Source: Carnobacterium divergens
Lineage (GTDB): Bacteria > Bacillota > Bacilli > Lactobacillales > Carnobacteriaceae
Direction: 5' to 3'
Length of the DNA stretch: 64,000 nt
NCBI RefSeq assembly: GCF_900258435.1
Contig: NZ_LT992558.1
Span: 1,451,014-1,515,013, forward strand
Under the pieces are notes generated by a model. The model was given only the letters and a program-made list of their open reading frames with translations, was not told where the DNA came from and did no database searches. The position numbers and the translations under genes are program-made. How positions within the stretch are numbered: position 1 is the first letter of the stretch; every line of letters begins with the position of its first letter. This document shows positions 47,129-57,622 of this stretch, piece by piece.

Positions 47129-47971
47129 TTAAATCGTTTCATACATAATAGAAAAAGCATCTCGTCCAGCATGAGTCATAATACTTGGACTAGCATAATT
47201 AATGGCATAGTCAGCATGTGGAAAATGTGTTTTTAAATTTTCAATTAAGCTTACTGTAAAAGGAGTCAAACCAATATGTGTAATCCCGATGGCTTTAATG
47301 CCACTTGTTTGTTTCATTTCATCGATTAACTTATCCATCCTTTTTTGGATAGAACGCATACCGCGTCCTTTAGTGTCCGGTTCTAACCCAGTATCAGTTA
47401 AGCGCAACAAGAGTTTCATATTTAAAAAGCTGGATATTTTTCCAATTGTAGGGCTAATTCGACCACCTTTGATGAGGTTTTCAAGGTTTACCACACAAAT
47501 ATACAGCACGGTTTTATGTTTGATTTCATTCATTTTTTCAAGAATTGTTTCCATTGAGGCGCCCTCTTTAGCTAATTTAGCAGCAGCTAACACTTGAAAG
47601 GCCATAGCGCGATCAATAAACTGGCAGTCAATGACAGAAACGTCTGTATGGGATAAATGAGAAGCTTGGTGAGCCGCTTGAACAGTGCCACTTAAGTGCT
47701 CTGTCAAGTGAATGGATAAGACTTGGCTGCCATCTGCTCCTAATTCATTATAAGTGTCAACAAAGCGTCCGATTGGAGGTTGTGACGTTTTTGGAAGGGT
47801 AGGGCTTTCATTCATTTTTTCTAAGAATTCTGATTTTGTAATTGTTTCATCATCAATGTAAACAACGCTATCAATCATAGCGGACAATGGCACTACAGTG
47901 ATATTATAGGTTTCAATTTCTTCTTTTGATAGTTGAACTGTAGAGTCCGTTACAATCTTAATGTTTTTCAT
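47129..47971 (-). CDS. DegV family fatty-acid-binding protein
   Basis: The 280-aa DegV-fold protein has the N-terminal IVTDSTVQLSKEEI, the PKTSQPPIGRFVDTY segment (about 58-72) and the LSGTVQAAHQA lipid-binding Ser region. A C-terminal domain with NLIKGGRISP (about 163) follows. Family members (FakB type) bind fatty acids and present them to the kinase FakA. No kinase gene is adjacent. SD GGAGG before ATG. Confidence 0.9.
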   Translation of the reverse strand: MKNIKIVTDSTVQLSKEEIETYNITVVPLSAMIDSVVYIDDETITKSEFLEKMNESPTLPKTSQPPIGRFVDTYNELGADGSQVLSIHLTEHLSGTVQAAHQASHLSHTDVSVIDCQFIDRAMAFQVLAAAKLAKEGASMETILEKMNEIKHKTVLYICVVNLENLIKGGRISPTIGKISSFLNMKLLLRLTDTGLEPDTKGRGMRSIQKRMDKLIDEMKQTSGIKAIGITHIGLTPFTVSLIENLKTHFPHADYAINYASPSIMTHAGRDAFSIMYETI

Positions 47972-47992
47972 TTAGTTGCCTCCTTAAATAGA

Positions 47993-48014
47993 GTAGCTTT
48001 TATGAAAATGCTAC
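47993..48014 (-). promoter_or_regulatory. Small hairpin upstream of the degV SD
   Basis: GTAGC-TTTT-ATG-AAAA-T-GCTAC forms a short stem about 10 nt upstream of the SD in the minus-strand leader. Significance unknown. Confidence 0.35.
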
Positions 48015-48135
48015 CATCTTAAGAATACCAAATTTCACTTTAAAAAGACATCCATTTTGAAAAATTTTGTAGAAACCTAATAAATAACCAAAGAAAAATC
48101 AAGAATAGTAGATTCTTTTATTTTCTTAACTATGT

Positions 48136-48141
48136 TATAAT
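48136..48141 (+). promoter_or_regulatory. Extended -10 promoter of truB-ribF
   Basis: TGTTATAAT, 35 bp before the truB ATG, giving a leader of under 30 nt. Confidence 0.7.
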
Positions 48142-48175
48142 AGCGTGGTTATGAAACAAGAAAGTTGGGTTGCAA

Positions 48176-49090
48176 ATGGACGGAATTCTTCCACTTTGGA
48201 AAGAGCGTGGCATGACAAGCCATGATTGCGTTTTTAAGTTAAGAAAAATTTTAAATACAAAAAAAATAGGCCACACAGGAACGCTTGATCCAGACGTAGA
48301 CGGTGTTTTGCCAATATGTGTTGGAAAAGCAACTAAAGTTGTTGAATATATGATGGAAACGGGAAAAGCATATGTAGGAGAAATTACTTTAGGGTATTCA
48401 ACTACTACAGAAGATGTCAGTGGTGAGAGGGTTGAAGTAAAAAAAGTAACTAAAGCCCCTACAATTGAAGAAATTGATCACCAAATGAAAAACATGGAAG
48501 GTACAATCATTCAAGTCCCTCCCATGTTTTCGGCAGTCAAAGTAAATGGCAAGCGCCTATATGAATACGCACGAAACGGTGAAACAGTAGAACGACCTAA
48601 AAGAAAAGCTGAGATCAACTCTTTTATACGAACTAGCGAACCTATTTTTAATGAGGATGCTGGAACAGTAAAATGGCGATTTGAAGTAGCTTGTGGCAAG
48701 GGGACGTATGTCCGAACGTTAGCTGTTGATTTAGGTGAGGCACTAGGTTACCCTGCACATATGTCTGATTTAACCCGTATTCTAAGTGGAACATTTAAAG
48801 CAAGTGATTGTTTGACTTTGGAACAAGTAGCCGAAGCAATGAAAGCGGAGAGTATTCAGAAAAAGCTCTTCCCATTAGAATTTGGTTTGAAAGAATTTGA
48901 AACAATGGAAGTCTCAGATGAATTGTGGCAAAAGGTGAAGAACGGAGTCCCACTTCCTAAGAGCCTGTTCAATACCTACAGTCGCTTCCCAGTCGTGATG
49001 ATGTATCAAGGGCAAGCAACAAGCTTGTATGACGTTCATCCTACTAAACCACAATTAGTAAAACCAACAAAAGTCTTACGAAATCAATAG
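48176..49090 (+). CDS. truB: tRNA pseudouridine(55) synthase
   Basis: The 304-aa enzyme makes pseudouridine 55 in the tRNA T loop. It starts MDGILPLWKERGMTSHDCVFKLRKIL, with catalytic Asp in GHTGTLDPDVDGVLPI (about 38). KVNGKRLYEYARNGE (about 123) and the C-terminal CGKGTYVRTLAVDLGEALG (about 178) complete the fold. ATG 48176 matches the family N-terminus, though its SD is weak. ribF follows 19 bp later, the standard order. Confidence 0.95.
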   Translation: MDGILPLWKERGMTSHDCVFKLRKILNTKKIGHTGTLDPDVDGVLPICVGKATKVVEYMMETGKAYVGEITLGYSTTTEDVSGERVEVKKVTKAPTIEEIDHQMKNMEGTIIQVPPMFSAVKVNGKRLYEYARNGETVERPKRKAEINSFIRTSEPIFNEDAGTVKWRFEVACGKGTYVRTLAVDLGEALGYPAHMSDLTRILSGTFKASDCLTLEQVAEAMKAESIQKKLFPLEFGLKEFETMEVSDELWQKVKNGVPLPKSLFNTYSRFPVVMMYQGQATSLYDVHPTKPQLVKPTKVLRNQ

Positions 49091-49109
49091 ATTAAAGGGG
49101 TTCTTTTTT

Positions 49110-50054
49110 ATGAAAGTTGTCAATATCCATCATCCGTACCAATCAAATCAAATTCCAACAGATGATGTTGTTTTAGCCTTAGGTTTTTTTGATGGAGTCC
49201 ATTTAGGGCATCAAGAAGTCATTGCAACAGCAAAAAAAATCGCGAAGAAAAAAAATCTAAAATTAGCGTTAATGACATTTAATCAGCATCCTTCGATTGT
49301 ATTTCAAAAAATTGATCCCGATCAAATGAAATACTTGTCTACAATTAAGAGAAAAGAAGAATTAATGGCTGCACAAGGCGTTGATATTCTTTATGTAATT
49401 GAATTTACTTCAGCTTTTGCCAGTTTATCGCCAATTGAATTTGTAAACCAGTATATGGTGGATTTACATGCTAAAGTGGTTGTTGCAGGATTTGATTATA
49501 CCTATGGACCAAAAGATACAGCTAATATGGAACAATTGCCACGTTATGCAGACAAACGTTTCGAAGTGGTTACAGTTGAAAAGCAGGAAACCGCTGATGA
49601 AAAAATTAGTTCTACCCGTATTCGAAAAGAATTAGCAGCTGGAAATATGAAAACCGCAAATGAATTACTAGGCTATGCCTATGAAGTTCCTGGAAGAGTC
49701 GTTCACGGAGATGCGAGAGGACGATTACTAGGATTTCCTACAGCAAATATTGAAGTAGACGCAGGTGTACGTTTGCCAAGAGTCGGCGTGTATGCGGTGA
49801 AAATTAAAGTGGGCAACCAATGGCATCTAGGCATGGCTTCGATTGGCTATAACGTGACCTTTGGTGACAATCGAGACATGACGGTTGAGGTCTATATTTT
49901 AGATTTCAATGAAGATATCTATGGAGAACGTGTTTCTGTTTCGTGGCACCATTATTTAAGAGATGAATTAAAATTCGATTCTGTTGTCGAATTGATTGCA
50001 CAATTAAAGCAAGATGAAGTAGACACAACCGTTTACTTTAACAACGAAAAATAA
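49110..50054 (+). CDS. ribF: Bifunctional riboflavin kinase/FAD synthetase
   Basis: The 314-aa enzyme makes FMN and FAD from riboflavin. The N-terminal adenylyltransferase domain shows GFFDGVHLGHQEVI (about 26-39) and ISSTRIRKEL (about 168). The C-terminal flavokinase domain has GRVVHGDARGRLLGFPTANIE (about 190-212) and MASIGYNVTFGD (about 245). Weak SD AAAGGGG. Co-transcribed with truB. Confidence 0.95.
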   Translation: MKVVNIHHPYQSNQIPTDDVVLALGFFDGVHLGHQEVIATAKKIAKKKNLKLALMTFNQHPSIVFQKIDPDQMKYLSTIKRKEELMAAQGVDILYVIEFTSAFASLSPIEFVNQYMVDLHAKVVVAGFDYTYGPKDTANMEQLPRYADKRFEVVTVEKQETADEKISSTRIRKELAAGNMKTANELLGYAYEVPGRVVHGDARGRLLGFPTANIEVDAGVRLPRVGVYAVKIKVGNQWHLGMASIGYNVTFGDNRDMTVEVYILDFNEDIYGERVSVSWHHYLRDELKFDSVVELIAQLKQDEVDTTVYFNNEK

Positions 50055-50078
50055 AAGCGAGGAAAGGATCGTGAACTC

Positions 50079-51221
50079 ATGACAGCAACCTATATTCATA
50101 TTCCTTTTTGTGAGCATATTTGTTTTTACTGTGACTTTAATAAGGTCTTTTTAGAAGGACAACCAGTAGACGAATATGTCGATATGCTTTTAAGAGAAAT
50201 GCAGTTAACAATGGCTCAAACACCAGATGAAAAAATTGAGACCATATATGTGGGTGGCGGTACACCGACCACATTGAATGAAAAGCAGTTAGATCGATTG
50301 TTAACAGGAATGAAAAAAATTCTACCTTTCCAACTAGGAAATGAATTTACTTTTGAAGCAAATCCCGGAGATTTATCCGTTGAAAAATTAAAAGTCTTAC
50401 ACGATCATGGCGTGAATCGTCTCAGTATGGGAGTCCAGTCTTTCAATGATGATTTGCTAAAGAAAATCGGTCGTATTCATAAAGTAAAAGATGTCTACCA
50501 ATCAATTGCGAATGCGCGACAAGTGGGTTTTGAAAATATTAGCATTGATTTAATTTACCGATTGCCAGGACAAACAGAAGCGGACTTCAAGAACAGCTTA
50601 GTAAAAGCACTGGAATTAGAACTGCCCCATTACTCTACGTATTCATTGATTTTAGAAAATAAAACCATTTTTTACAATTTGATGCGACAAGGGAAATTGC
50701 CTTTGCCAACGGAAGATGAAGAGGCAAATATGTATCAAATGGCCATTGATTTAATGGCTGAAAAAGGGCGCAAGCAGTATGAAATAAGCAACTATGCTTT
50801 ACCAGGATTTGAATCTCAGCATAATCTGATTTATTGGAAAAATGAAAAATATTATGGGTTTGGTGCAGGCGCTCATGGCTATTTAGGAGGGCACCGTTAT
50901 CAAAACAACGGACCAATTCAACAGTATTTAGAACCCCTTAGAGAAAATCGGTTGCCTATCTTAAGAACCCAACAATTATCGATAGAAGAAAAAATTGAAG
51001 AAGAAATGTTTTTAGGGTTGAGAAAACTAGAAGGCGTTTCAATTCAACATTTTTTTGATAAATTTCAGGTGCCTATTTTTGAAGTCTATCAAGAGGTTAT
51101 CAATAGCCTTGTGACAGATGGATTGCTTGAAGTTACCCCTGATAAAATTCGCTTAACAGAAAAAGGGAAATTTTTAGGAAATGAAGTTTTCCAAGCCTTT
51201 TTATTAAGTAGCCCCAAATAA
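50079..51221 (+). CDS. hemW: Radical SAM haem chaperone HemW
   Basis: The 380-aa protein has the radical SAM cluster motif CEHICFYCDF (C-x3-C-x2-C, about 11-20), YVGGGTPTTL and LSMGVQSFNDDLLKKIGRIH. The C-terminal HemW domain has YWKNEKYYGFGAGAHGYLGGHRYQN (about 250). It is annotated as coproporphyrinogen oxidase-like, but family work shows HemW is a haem chaperone. It fits with a haem-importing organism. It is last of the truB-ribF-hemW run and is followed by a terminator. Confidence 0.9.
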   Translation: MTATYIHIPFCEHICFYCDFNKVFLEGQPVDEYVDMLLREMQLTMAQTPDEKIETIYVGGGTPTTLNEKQLDRLLTGMKKILPFQLGNEFTFEANPGDLSVEKLKVLHDHGVNRLSMGVQSFNDDLLKKIGRIHKVKDVYQSIANARQVGFENISIDLIYRLPGQTEADFKNSLVKALELELPHYSTYSLILENKTIFYNLMRQGKLPLPTEDEEANMYQMAIDLMAEKGRKQYEISNYALPGFESQHNLIYWKNEKYYGFGAGAHGYLGGHRYQNNGPIQQYLEPLRENRLPILRTQQLSIEEKIEEEMFLGLRKLEGVSIQHFFDKFQVPIFEVYQEVINSLVTDGLLEVTPDKIRLTEKGKFLGNEVFQAFLLSSPK

Positions 51222-51229
51222 AAATAACG

Positions 51230-51269
51230 ACTAAAACTTACCTGAATCAGGGAGTTTTAGTTTTTTTTT
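51230..51269 (+). terminator. Terminator after hemW
   Basis: ACTAAAACT / AGTTTTAGT with an inner CCTG/CAGG pair, then nine T residues. Confidence 0.9.
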
Positions 51270-51305
51270 GCCTCAGAGTATCAACTCATTAAAAAATGTC
51301 AATTC

Positions 51306-51334
51306 TTGTTATTTCTATTTTAACGAGTTAAGAT
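51306..51334 (+). promoter_or_regulatory. Promoter of the ABC-F leader transcript
   Basis: TTGTTA, 17 bp, TAAGAT. An imperfect inverted repeat (AACTCATTAAAA 51283-51294, TTTTAACGAGTT 51318-51329) brackets the -35 box and may be an operator. Confidence 0.5.
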
Positions 51335-51366
51335 AAGGAAGAATCTATGAGTAGGGGGGCTTAGGA

Positions 51367-51453
51367 ATGAAAACAGCAATTGAACTTCAATTTGTATTTA
51401 ATATCGGGAACAATTTACCATTGCTTCATTGTGGAAAGACGAATCTCCTTTGA
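51367..51453 (+). CDS. Leader peptide of the ABC-F gene (28 aa)
   Basis: ATG at 51367 follows AGGGGGG (51353-51359) with a 7-nt gap. The frame runs 28 codons to TGA at 51451. The peptide starts MKTAIELQFVF and ends HCGKTNLL. Its last codons and stop overlap the first two arms of the competing hairpins at 51440-51534. I infer that a ribosome paused near its end would change folding downstream. There is no homology evidence for the peptide itself. Confidence 0.6.
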   Translation: MKTAIELQFVFNIGNNLPLLHCGKTNLL

Positions 51454-51534
51454 GATGAGTTATTCGATAAAAAGCAGTAAATAATCATCGGCTTGCTCAT
51501 CTCTAGTCATTTAAAAAAAGTAACTAGGAGATGA
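51440..51534 (+). promoter_or_regulatory. Candidate translational attenuator controlling the ABC-F gene
   Basis: There are four pairing arms. Arm 1 is CGAATCTC (51440-51447), and arm 2 is GAGATGAG (51452-51459). Arm 3 is CTCATCTC, extending as TCATCTCTAGT (51496-51507). Arm 4 is ACTAGGAGATGA (51523-51534), containing the SD AGGAG. Arms 1:2, 2:3 (8 bp perfect) and 3:4 (11 bp, one bulged G) are mutually exclusive. In 1:2 plus 3:4 the SD is buried; in 2:3 it is free. No poly-U follows, so control would act on translation. Confidence 0.65.
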
Positions 51535-51538
51535 ACAA

Positions 51539-53137
51539 ATGTTAGTACAATTAAATTCTGTAACAAAATACTTCGATGGCAACACGATTTTAAATAAAAT
51601 CAACTTTAAAATTGAGGAAGGCGAAAAAATTGGATTAGTTGGAGTCAACGGTTCAGGAAAATCAACTTTATTAAGTTTATTAATGAACGAGATGGAAGTA
51701 AGTGAAGGGTCCATTTATCGAAATCCACACCGTAAAATTGGTTTTGTTAAGCAGATGTCAGATTTGACTATGACAAATACAATCAAAGAAGAATTAACGA
51801 CGGTTTTTAGTGGATTGATTCAATTGCAACAGGAAATACAGCGGCTTGAAGTTCAAATGAGCCAATCAGAAACACAAGATTTAGAGAACCTTTTAACTGA
51901 ATACGGTCAAAAAACGGAATCCTTTGCAATGCTTGGTGGATATGAATTTGAAGCTAAAATTGATTCTATTATTTCAGGGATGGGATTCAATTCTTTAAAA
52001 GAAACTAAAATCCAACAATTAAGTGGTGGACAAAAGACTAAATTGTCTTTAGCCAAACAATTACTAGAAGAGCCTGATTTATTAGTGTTAGATGAACCAA
52101 CCAATCACTTGGATCTAGAAGCCATTTTATGGCTGGAGAATTTCCTGTTTCAATATCGTGGCGCTATTCTAGTAGTGTCACACGACCGTTATTTCTTAGA
52201 TAAATTTATTCAATCGGTTGTTGAGTTGGAAAGAAACCAAATCACTCGTTACAAAGGGAATTATTCGAGCTATGTCAGTCAAAAAGAAAAAAATGAACAA
52301 CTTCATTGGTCAAGATTTAAGCAACAAGAAAAAGAAGTGAAACGTCTTGAGACATACGTTGAAAAGCATATAGTTCGAGCAACCTCAGCTAAAAGTGCTA
52401 AAAATAAACAAAAACAACTAAATCGTATCGATCGTATCGATGCTCCACTAGCTTCTTTAAAAAGTGCTTATTTAAATTTTGAAATGGAGTACCCTTCTCA
52501 TAAAGCTGTTCTAGCACTTGAAAATGTTGCATTATCAGTTAAACCAAATGAGTTATTACTAGAAAATGTTCAATTTAAAATAGAGCGAGGCGATCGGGTT
52601 GCTTTATTAGGAAGCAATGGAGTCGGAAAATCAACTTTGTTAAAATCAATTATTAAGGAATTGCCCTATGCTGAAGGCTCAATAAAATGGGGAGGCAATA
52701 CAAAAATAGGGTACTATGACCAAGAATTTCAATCATTAACCCCTGAGTTAACTGTATTGGAAGAAATGCGTCAAACATTTCCCAAGGAAGATGATTTAAC
52801 AGTTAGACAAACATTGGCTAGCCTGTTATTTACGCAAGAAAATGTTGAAAAACGAATCAAAGATTTAAGCGGTGGTGAAAAAGGAAAATTGATTTTTGCT
52901 AAATTGATGTTAGCAAAACCAAATGTTTTAATTTTAGATGAACCAACCAATCATTTAGATTTAGCAACTAAAGATATGTTGGAAAAATCATTAATTAACT
53001 TTGAAGGAACCATTTTCTTTGTATCTCATGATCGCTATTTTATCAATAAATTGGCCACTCATGTATTAGAGTTGACCCCCAAAAAAACAACAATGTATCT
53101 TGGTGATTATCAGGATTATCTTGCTAAAAAAGAGTGA
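51539..53137 (+). CDS. ABC-F family ribosome-associated ATPase
   Basis: The 532-aa protein has two ABC domains and no membrane segment. Domain 1 has Walker A GVNGSGKST (about 37), signature LSGGQKTK (about 161) and Walker B LLVLDEPTNHLD (about 182). A Lys-rich linker lies at about 245-310, then domain 2 has GSNGVGKST (about 359), LSGGEKGK (about 443) and LILDEPTNHLD (about 464). ABC-F proteins act on the ribosomal E site; some give resistance to ribosome-targeting antibiotics. The regulated leader favours an inducible, possibly protective role, but the sequence alone does not place it in the resistance clade. Confidence 0.88.
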   Translation: MLVQLNSVTKYFDGNTILNKINFKIEEGEKIGLVGVNGSGKSTLLSLLMNEMEVSEGSIYRNPHRKIGFVKQMSDLTMTNTIKEELTTVFSGLIQLQQEIQRLEVQMSQSETQDLENLLTEYGQKTESFAMLGGYEFEAKIDSIISGMGFNSLKETKIQQLSGGQKTKLSLAKQLLEEPDLLVLDEPTNHLDLEAILWLENFLFQYRGAILVVSHDRYFLDKFIQSVVELERNQITRYKGNYSSYVSQKEKNEQLHWSRFKQQEKEVKRLETYVEKHIVRATSAKSAKNKQKQLNRIDRIDAPLASLKSAYLNFEMEYPSHKAVLALENVALSVKPNELLLENVQFKIERGDRVALLGSNGVGKSTLLKSIIKELPYAEGSIKWGGNTKIGYYDQEFQSLTPELTVLEEMRQTFPKEDDLTVRQTLASLLFTQENVEKRIKDLSGGEKGKLIFAKLMLAKPNVLILDEPTNHLDLATKDMLEKSLINFEGTIFFVSHDRYFINKLATHVLELTPKKTTMYLGDYQDYLAKKE

Positions 53138-53151
53138 AACTCCACTTAATG

Positions 53152-53182
53152 AAAGAAGAGAAATTAAATCTCTTCTTTTTTT
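53152..53182 (+). terminator. Terminator after the ABC-F gene
   Basis: AAAGAAGAGA / TCTCTTCTTT stem, 7-nt loop, T run. Confidence 0.88.
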
Positions 53183-53284
53183 ATTTCTAATTACGTAAAA
53201 TACGATATAATAGAAGTTAATGAACTAATGATGAAAGCTACTATATAATAATCGTTAACTTAAAAGATGAAAGAAGGCATATTT

Positions 53285-53749
53285 ATGCAATGGTACACAT
53301 TGTGTTTTTTAAAACAGGGCACTAAAGTCCTACTGCTTAATCGACAAAAAAATCCATGGATGGGGCGGTGGACTGGAGTTGGCGGGAAAATTGAAGTGGG
53401 AGAAGCGCCATTAAATTCTGCGATTCGAGAAATAAAAGAAGAAACAACAATTGACGTAAGTGAACTTTTTTATGGCGGCCAACTTCTTTGGACCGTTGAT
53501 CACGAAATCACAGGTGGCTTGCATCTGTTTCTAACGGAGTTACCAGAAAACGAATATTTTTCAACACCAATCGCTACGAGAGAAGGGATTTTAGACTTTA
53601 AAGAAATTGACTGGATTCTTGATTCTAAAAATCAAGGAATGCCAGATAATATTCCATTTGTACTGAAAGATCTTTTACTCAACCGTCAAGAAAATCGCTA
53701 CATGTGTTACTTTGAAAACAATCAATTTTTAAAAGTCGAAAAACAGTAA
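53285..53749 (+). CDS. NUDIX hydrolase (MutT/8-oxo-dGTPase-like)
   Basis: The 154-aa protein has the NUDIX box GKIEVGE-x7-REIKEET (about 36-58), with Thr replacing the usual Gly after REUxEE. WMGRWTGVGGK before the box resembles MutX-type 8-oxo-dGTP diphosphatases. Substrate is uncertain. ATG 53285 has AGAAGG 7 nt upstream, better than ATG 53267, whose own codons contain that SD. It is a single gene with its own terminator. Confidence 0.87.
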   Translation: MQWYTLCFLKQGTKVLLLNRQKNPWMGRWTGVGGKIEVGEAPLNSAIREIKEETTIDVSELFYGGQLLWTVDHEITGGLHLFLTELPENEYFSTPIATREGILDFKEIDWILDSKNQGMPDNIPFVLKDLLLNRQENRYMCYFENNQFLKVEKQ

Positions 53750-53768
53750 GCAAAGAGTGACAATGCTT

Positions 53769-53813
53769 ATCCTGCTTAGTACGTAGAGCGTTCTAGGTAC
53801 TAAGTAGGATTTT
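53769..53813 (+). terminator. Terminator after the NUDIX gene
   Basis: ATCCTGCTTAGTAC / GTACTAAGTAGGAT, one G-U pair, then TTT. Confidence 0.75.
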
Positions 53814-53856
53814 AACTATTTTTTGGAAAAACTCGTAAAAAAATAAGGGAATATTG

Positions 53857-53885
53857 TTGACAAAGTCTGACTAATTTGTTAAATT
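53857..53885 (+). promoter_or_regulatory. Promoter of the hrcA-dnaK operon
   Basis: TTGACA, 17 bp, TAAATT, immediately upstream of the CIRCE element. Confidence 0.75.
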
Positions 53886-53895
53886 AATAAATGTA

Positions 53896-53922
53896 TTAGC
53901 ACTCGTTGTTGTTAAGTGCTAA
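53896..53922 (+). promoter_or_regulatory. CIRCE operator (HrcA binding site)
   Basis: TTAGCACTC, 9-bp spacer, AAGTGCTAA: one base off the TTAGCACTC-N9-GAGTGCTAA consensus. It lies between the -10 box and hrcA. Confidence 0.95.
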
Positions 53923-53937
53923 AAAGAGGTGAACCAA

Positions 53938-54975
53938 ATGTTAACAGAAAGACAGATCCTGATTCTCAAATCAATTATTCGATTGTATACAGATTTTGGA
54001 AATCCTGTTGGGTCTAAAACTTTGATGAATGAAGCAGGACTAGATTTTAGTTCAGCGACGATCCGTAATGAGATGGGGCGCTTAGAAGAGCTTGGTTACA
54101 TTGAAAAAACACATTCTTCTTCTGGACGAATTCCGTCAATAAAGGGCTATCGTTTCTATGTGGATCATTTAGTACACCCAGACAAAGTCAATTCAAAAGA
54201 TCTTGCAACCATCAAGTCATCTTTTAATTCACCTTTTCACGAATTAGATGAAATTGTTGCACAATCTGCTGAAGTTTTGTCAAACCTAACCAGTTACACG
54301 GCAATTACGTTAGGTCCTGAGTTGAAAGACAGTAAATTAACTGGTTTTCGCTTAGTTCCATTAAGTAATTTCCAAGTAATGGCCATCTTGGTAACAGATA
54401 AAGGGCACGTTGAAAATCAAATTTTTAATTTGCCAAAAAACATCAATAGTTACGAATTAGAAAAGATTGTTGCAATCTTTAATGATGAATTGATTGGATA
54501 TCCTCTGGTTCTAGTTTATCAAAAACTAAAAACAGAAATTCCACAGCTGATTCAAAAGTATGTTCGTACGCCATCTGGAATTCTAGATGTATTTGATGAC
54601 ATCATCATGAAAGCCGCTAAAGAACGAGTCTTTGTTGGAGGTCGCATGAATATCTTAGATTTTTCAAATGCACTTGATGTCGAAAAATTTAAGTCGATCT
54701 ATACACTGATGGAAAAAGATTCAGGTTTAGCCTCGCTGATTACCCAAAATCAAGAAGGAATCGAAGTCAGGATTGGGCAAGAGCTAGAGAATACCTTGTT
54801 TCAAGATTTTAGTTTAATTACAGCAACTTATAGTGTAGTGGGACATGGAACGGGAACGATTGCTCTGTTAGGACCAACGAGTATGCCGTATTCAAGAATG
54901 ATTGGATTAGTCGATGCTTTTAGAAATGAGCTTTCACAGAAAATGATGGATTATTACCAAGGAATGGAAAAATAA
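53938..54975 (+). CDS. hrcA: Heat-inducible transcription repressor HrcA
   Basis: The 345-aa winged-helix repressor binds CIRCE and is kept active by GroE. The N-terminal HTH has LTERQILILKSIIRLYTDFGNPVGSKTL and SSATIRNEMGRLEELGYIEKTHSSSGRIPS (about 40-69). The C-terminal domain has GTIALLGPTSMPYSRMIGLVDAF (about 305). ATG 53938 follows AGAGGTG; GTG 53929 sits in that SD. It represses its own operon through the upstream CIRCE. Confidence 0.96.
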   Translation: MLTERQILILKSIIRLYTDFGNPVGSKTLMNEAGLDFSSATIRNEMGRLEELGYIEKTHSSSGRIPSIKGYRFYVDHLVHPDKVNSKDLATIKSSFNSPFHELDEIVAQSAEVLSNLTSYTAITLGPELKDSKLTGFRLVPLSNFQVMAILVTDKGHVENQIFNLPKNINSYELEKIVAIFNDELIGYPLVLVYQKLKTEIPQLIQKYVRTPSGILDVFDDIIMKAAKERVFVGGRMNILDFSNALDVEKFKSIYTLMEKDSGLASLITQNQEGIEVRIGQELENTLFQDFSLITATYSVVGHGTGTIALLGPTSMPYSRMIGLVDAFRNELSQKMMDYYQGMEK

Positions 54976-54995
54976 TTTAAAAAGGAGATTTTGTC

Positions 54996-55577
54996 GTGTC
55001 TAACAAGAAAAATGAAAGTTTCCAAGAAGAAAAATTAGATGAAGAAATCAAAGCAAGCATGGATGAAATAGATGAAGCAACTTCCGTTGAAGAACCAGAA
55101 AAGGACGAGCAAGAAACAGCTCCAGTGGATGAATTAACTGAAGCAAAAGCAGCCTTTAGTGACATGGAAGATCGCTATCTACGCATTCAAGCAGAAATGG
55201 CAAACATGCGCAAGCGTAACCAAAAAGAACGCGAAGACGCAGCGAAATACCGTTCACAAGACATTGCCAAAGAATTGTTACCAGTGATTGATAACTTGGA
55301 ACGCGCGATGGCAATAGAAGTGAGTGATGAACAAGGCGAAAGCTTGAAAAAAGGTTTAGAAATGGTCATGAATACCTTTAGAACAGCCTTGAAAAGTGAA
55401 GGAATTGAAGAGATTAACCCAGTTGGTGAAAGCTTTGATCCAAATTTCCATCAAGCAGTACAGACAGTGCCGACAGAAGACGGTCAAGCAGCAGATACTG
55501 TCGTAAACGTTCTACAAAAAGGGTATATTTTGAAGGATCGCGTATTGCGTCCTGCCATGGTTATAGTGTCACAATAA
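54996..55577 (+). CDS. grpE: Nucleotide exchange factor GrpE
   Basis: The 193-aa protein has an acidic disordered N-terminus (about 1-45), a long coiled coil (KAAFSDMEDRYLRIQAEMANMRKRNQKERED) and a beta domain with NPVGESFDPNFHQAVQTVPTED (about 145). It releases ADP from DnaK. GTG start has AAGGAG 9 nt upstream. Second gene of the heat-shock operon. Confidence 0.96.
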   Translation: MSNKKNESFQEEKLDEEIKASMDEIDEATSVEEPEKDEQETAPVDELTEAKAAFSDMEDRYLRIQAEMANMRKRNQKEREDAAKYRSQDIAKELLPVIDNLERAMAIEVSDEQGESLKKGLEMVMNTFRTALKSEGIEEINPVGESFDPNFHQAVQTVPTEDGQAADTVVNVLQKGYILKDRVLRPAMVIVSQ

Positions 55578-55633
55578 GTTTTAACTAAAAAACGGAGAAG
55601 CTGATTTTTATCAGCGAATAAACTAAAAAATAA

Positions 55634-57481
<1,848 letters not shown>

Positions 57482-57496
57482 TTTAATAAAGCTTAA

Positions 57497-57537
57497 AGAA
57501 GAAAAGCCAAGGCAAAATGCTTTTGGCTTTTTCTTCT
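57497..57537 (+). terminator. dnaK-dnaJ intergenic hairpin
   Basis: AGAAGAAAAGCCAA / TTGGCTTTTTCTTCT stem without a clear trailing T run. A partial terminator or processing site that may lower dnaJ. Confidence 0.55.
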
Positions 57538-57622
57538 AGATGTGTTATGATTTTAAACGATAGTCGGCGTATCAGTCTATTCAATCAAAAGATTATGTTT
57601 ACGTAACGATGGAGGGAAAGCA

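Noticed and set aside
51539-53137. Naming the ABC-F gene as a specific resistance gene (lsa, vga, vmlR)
   Set aside because: Motifs define the ABC-F family only, and the linker looks of ordinary length. A tree against characterised ABC-F subfamilies would be needed.
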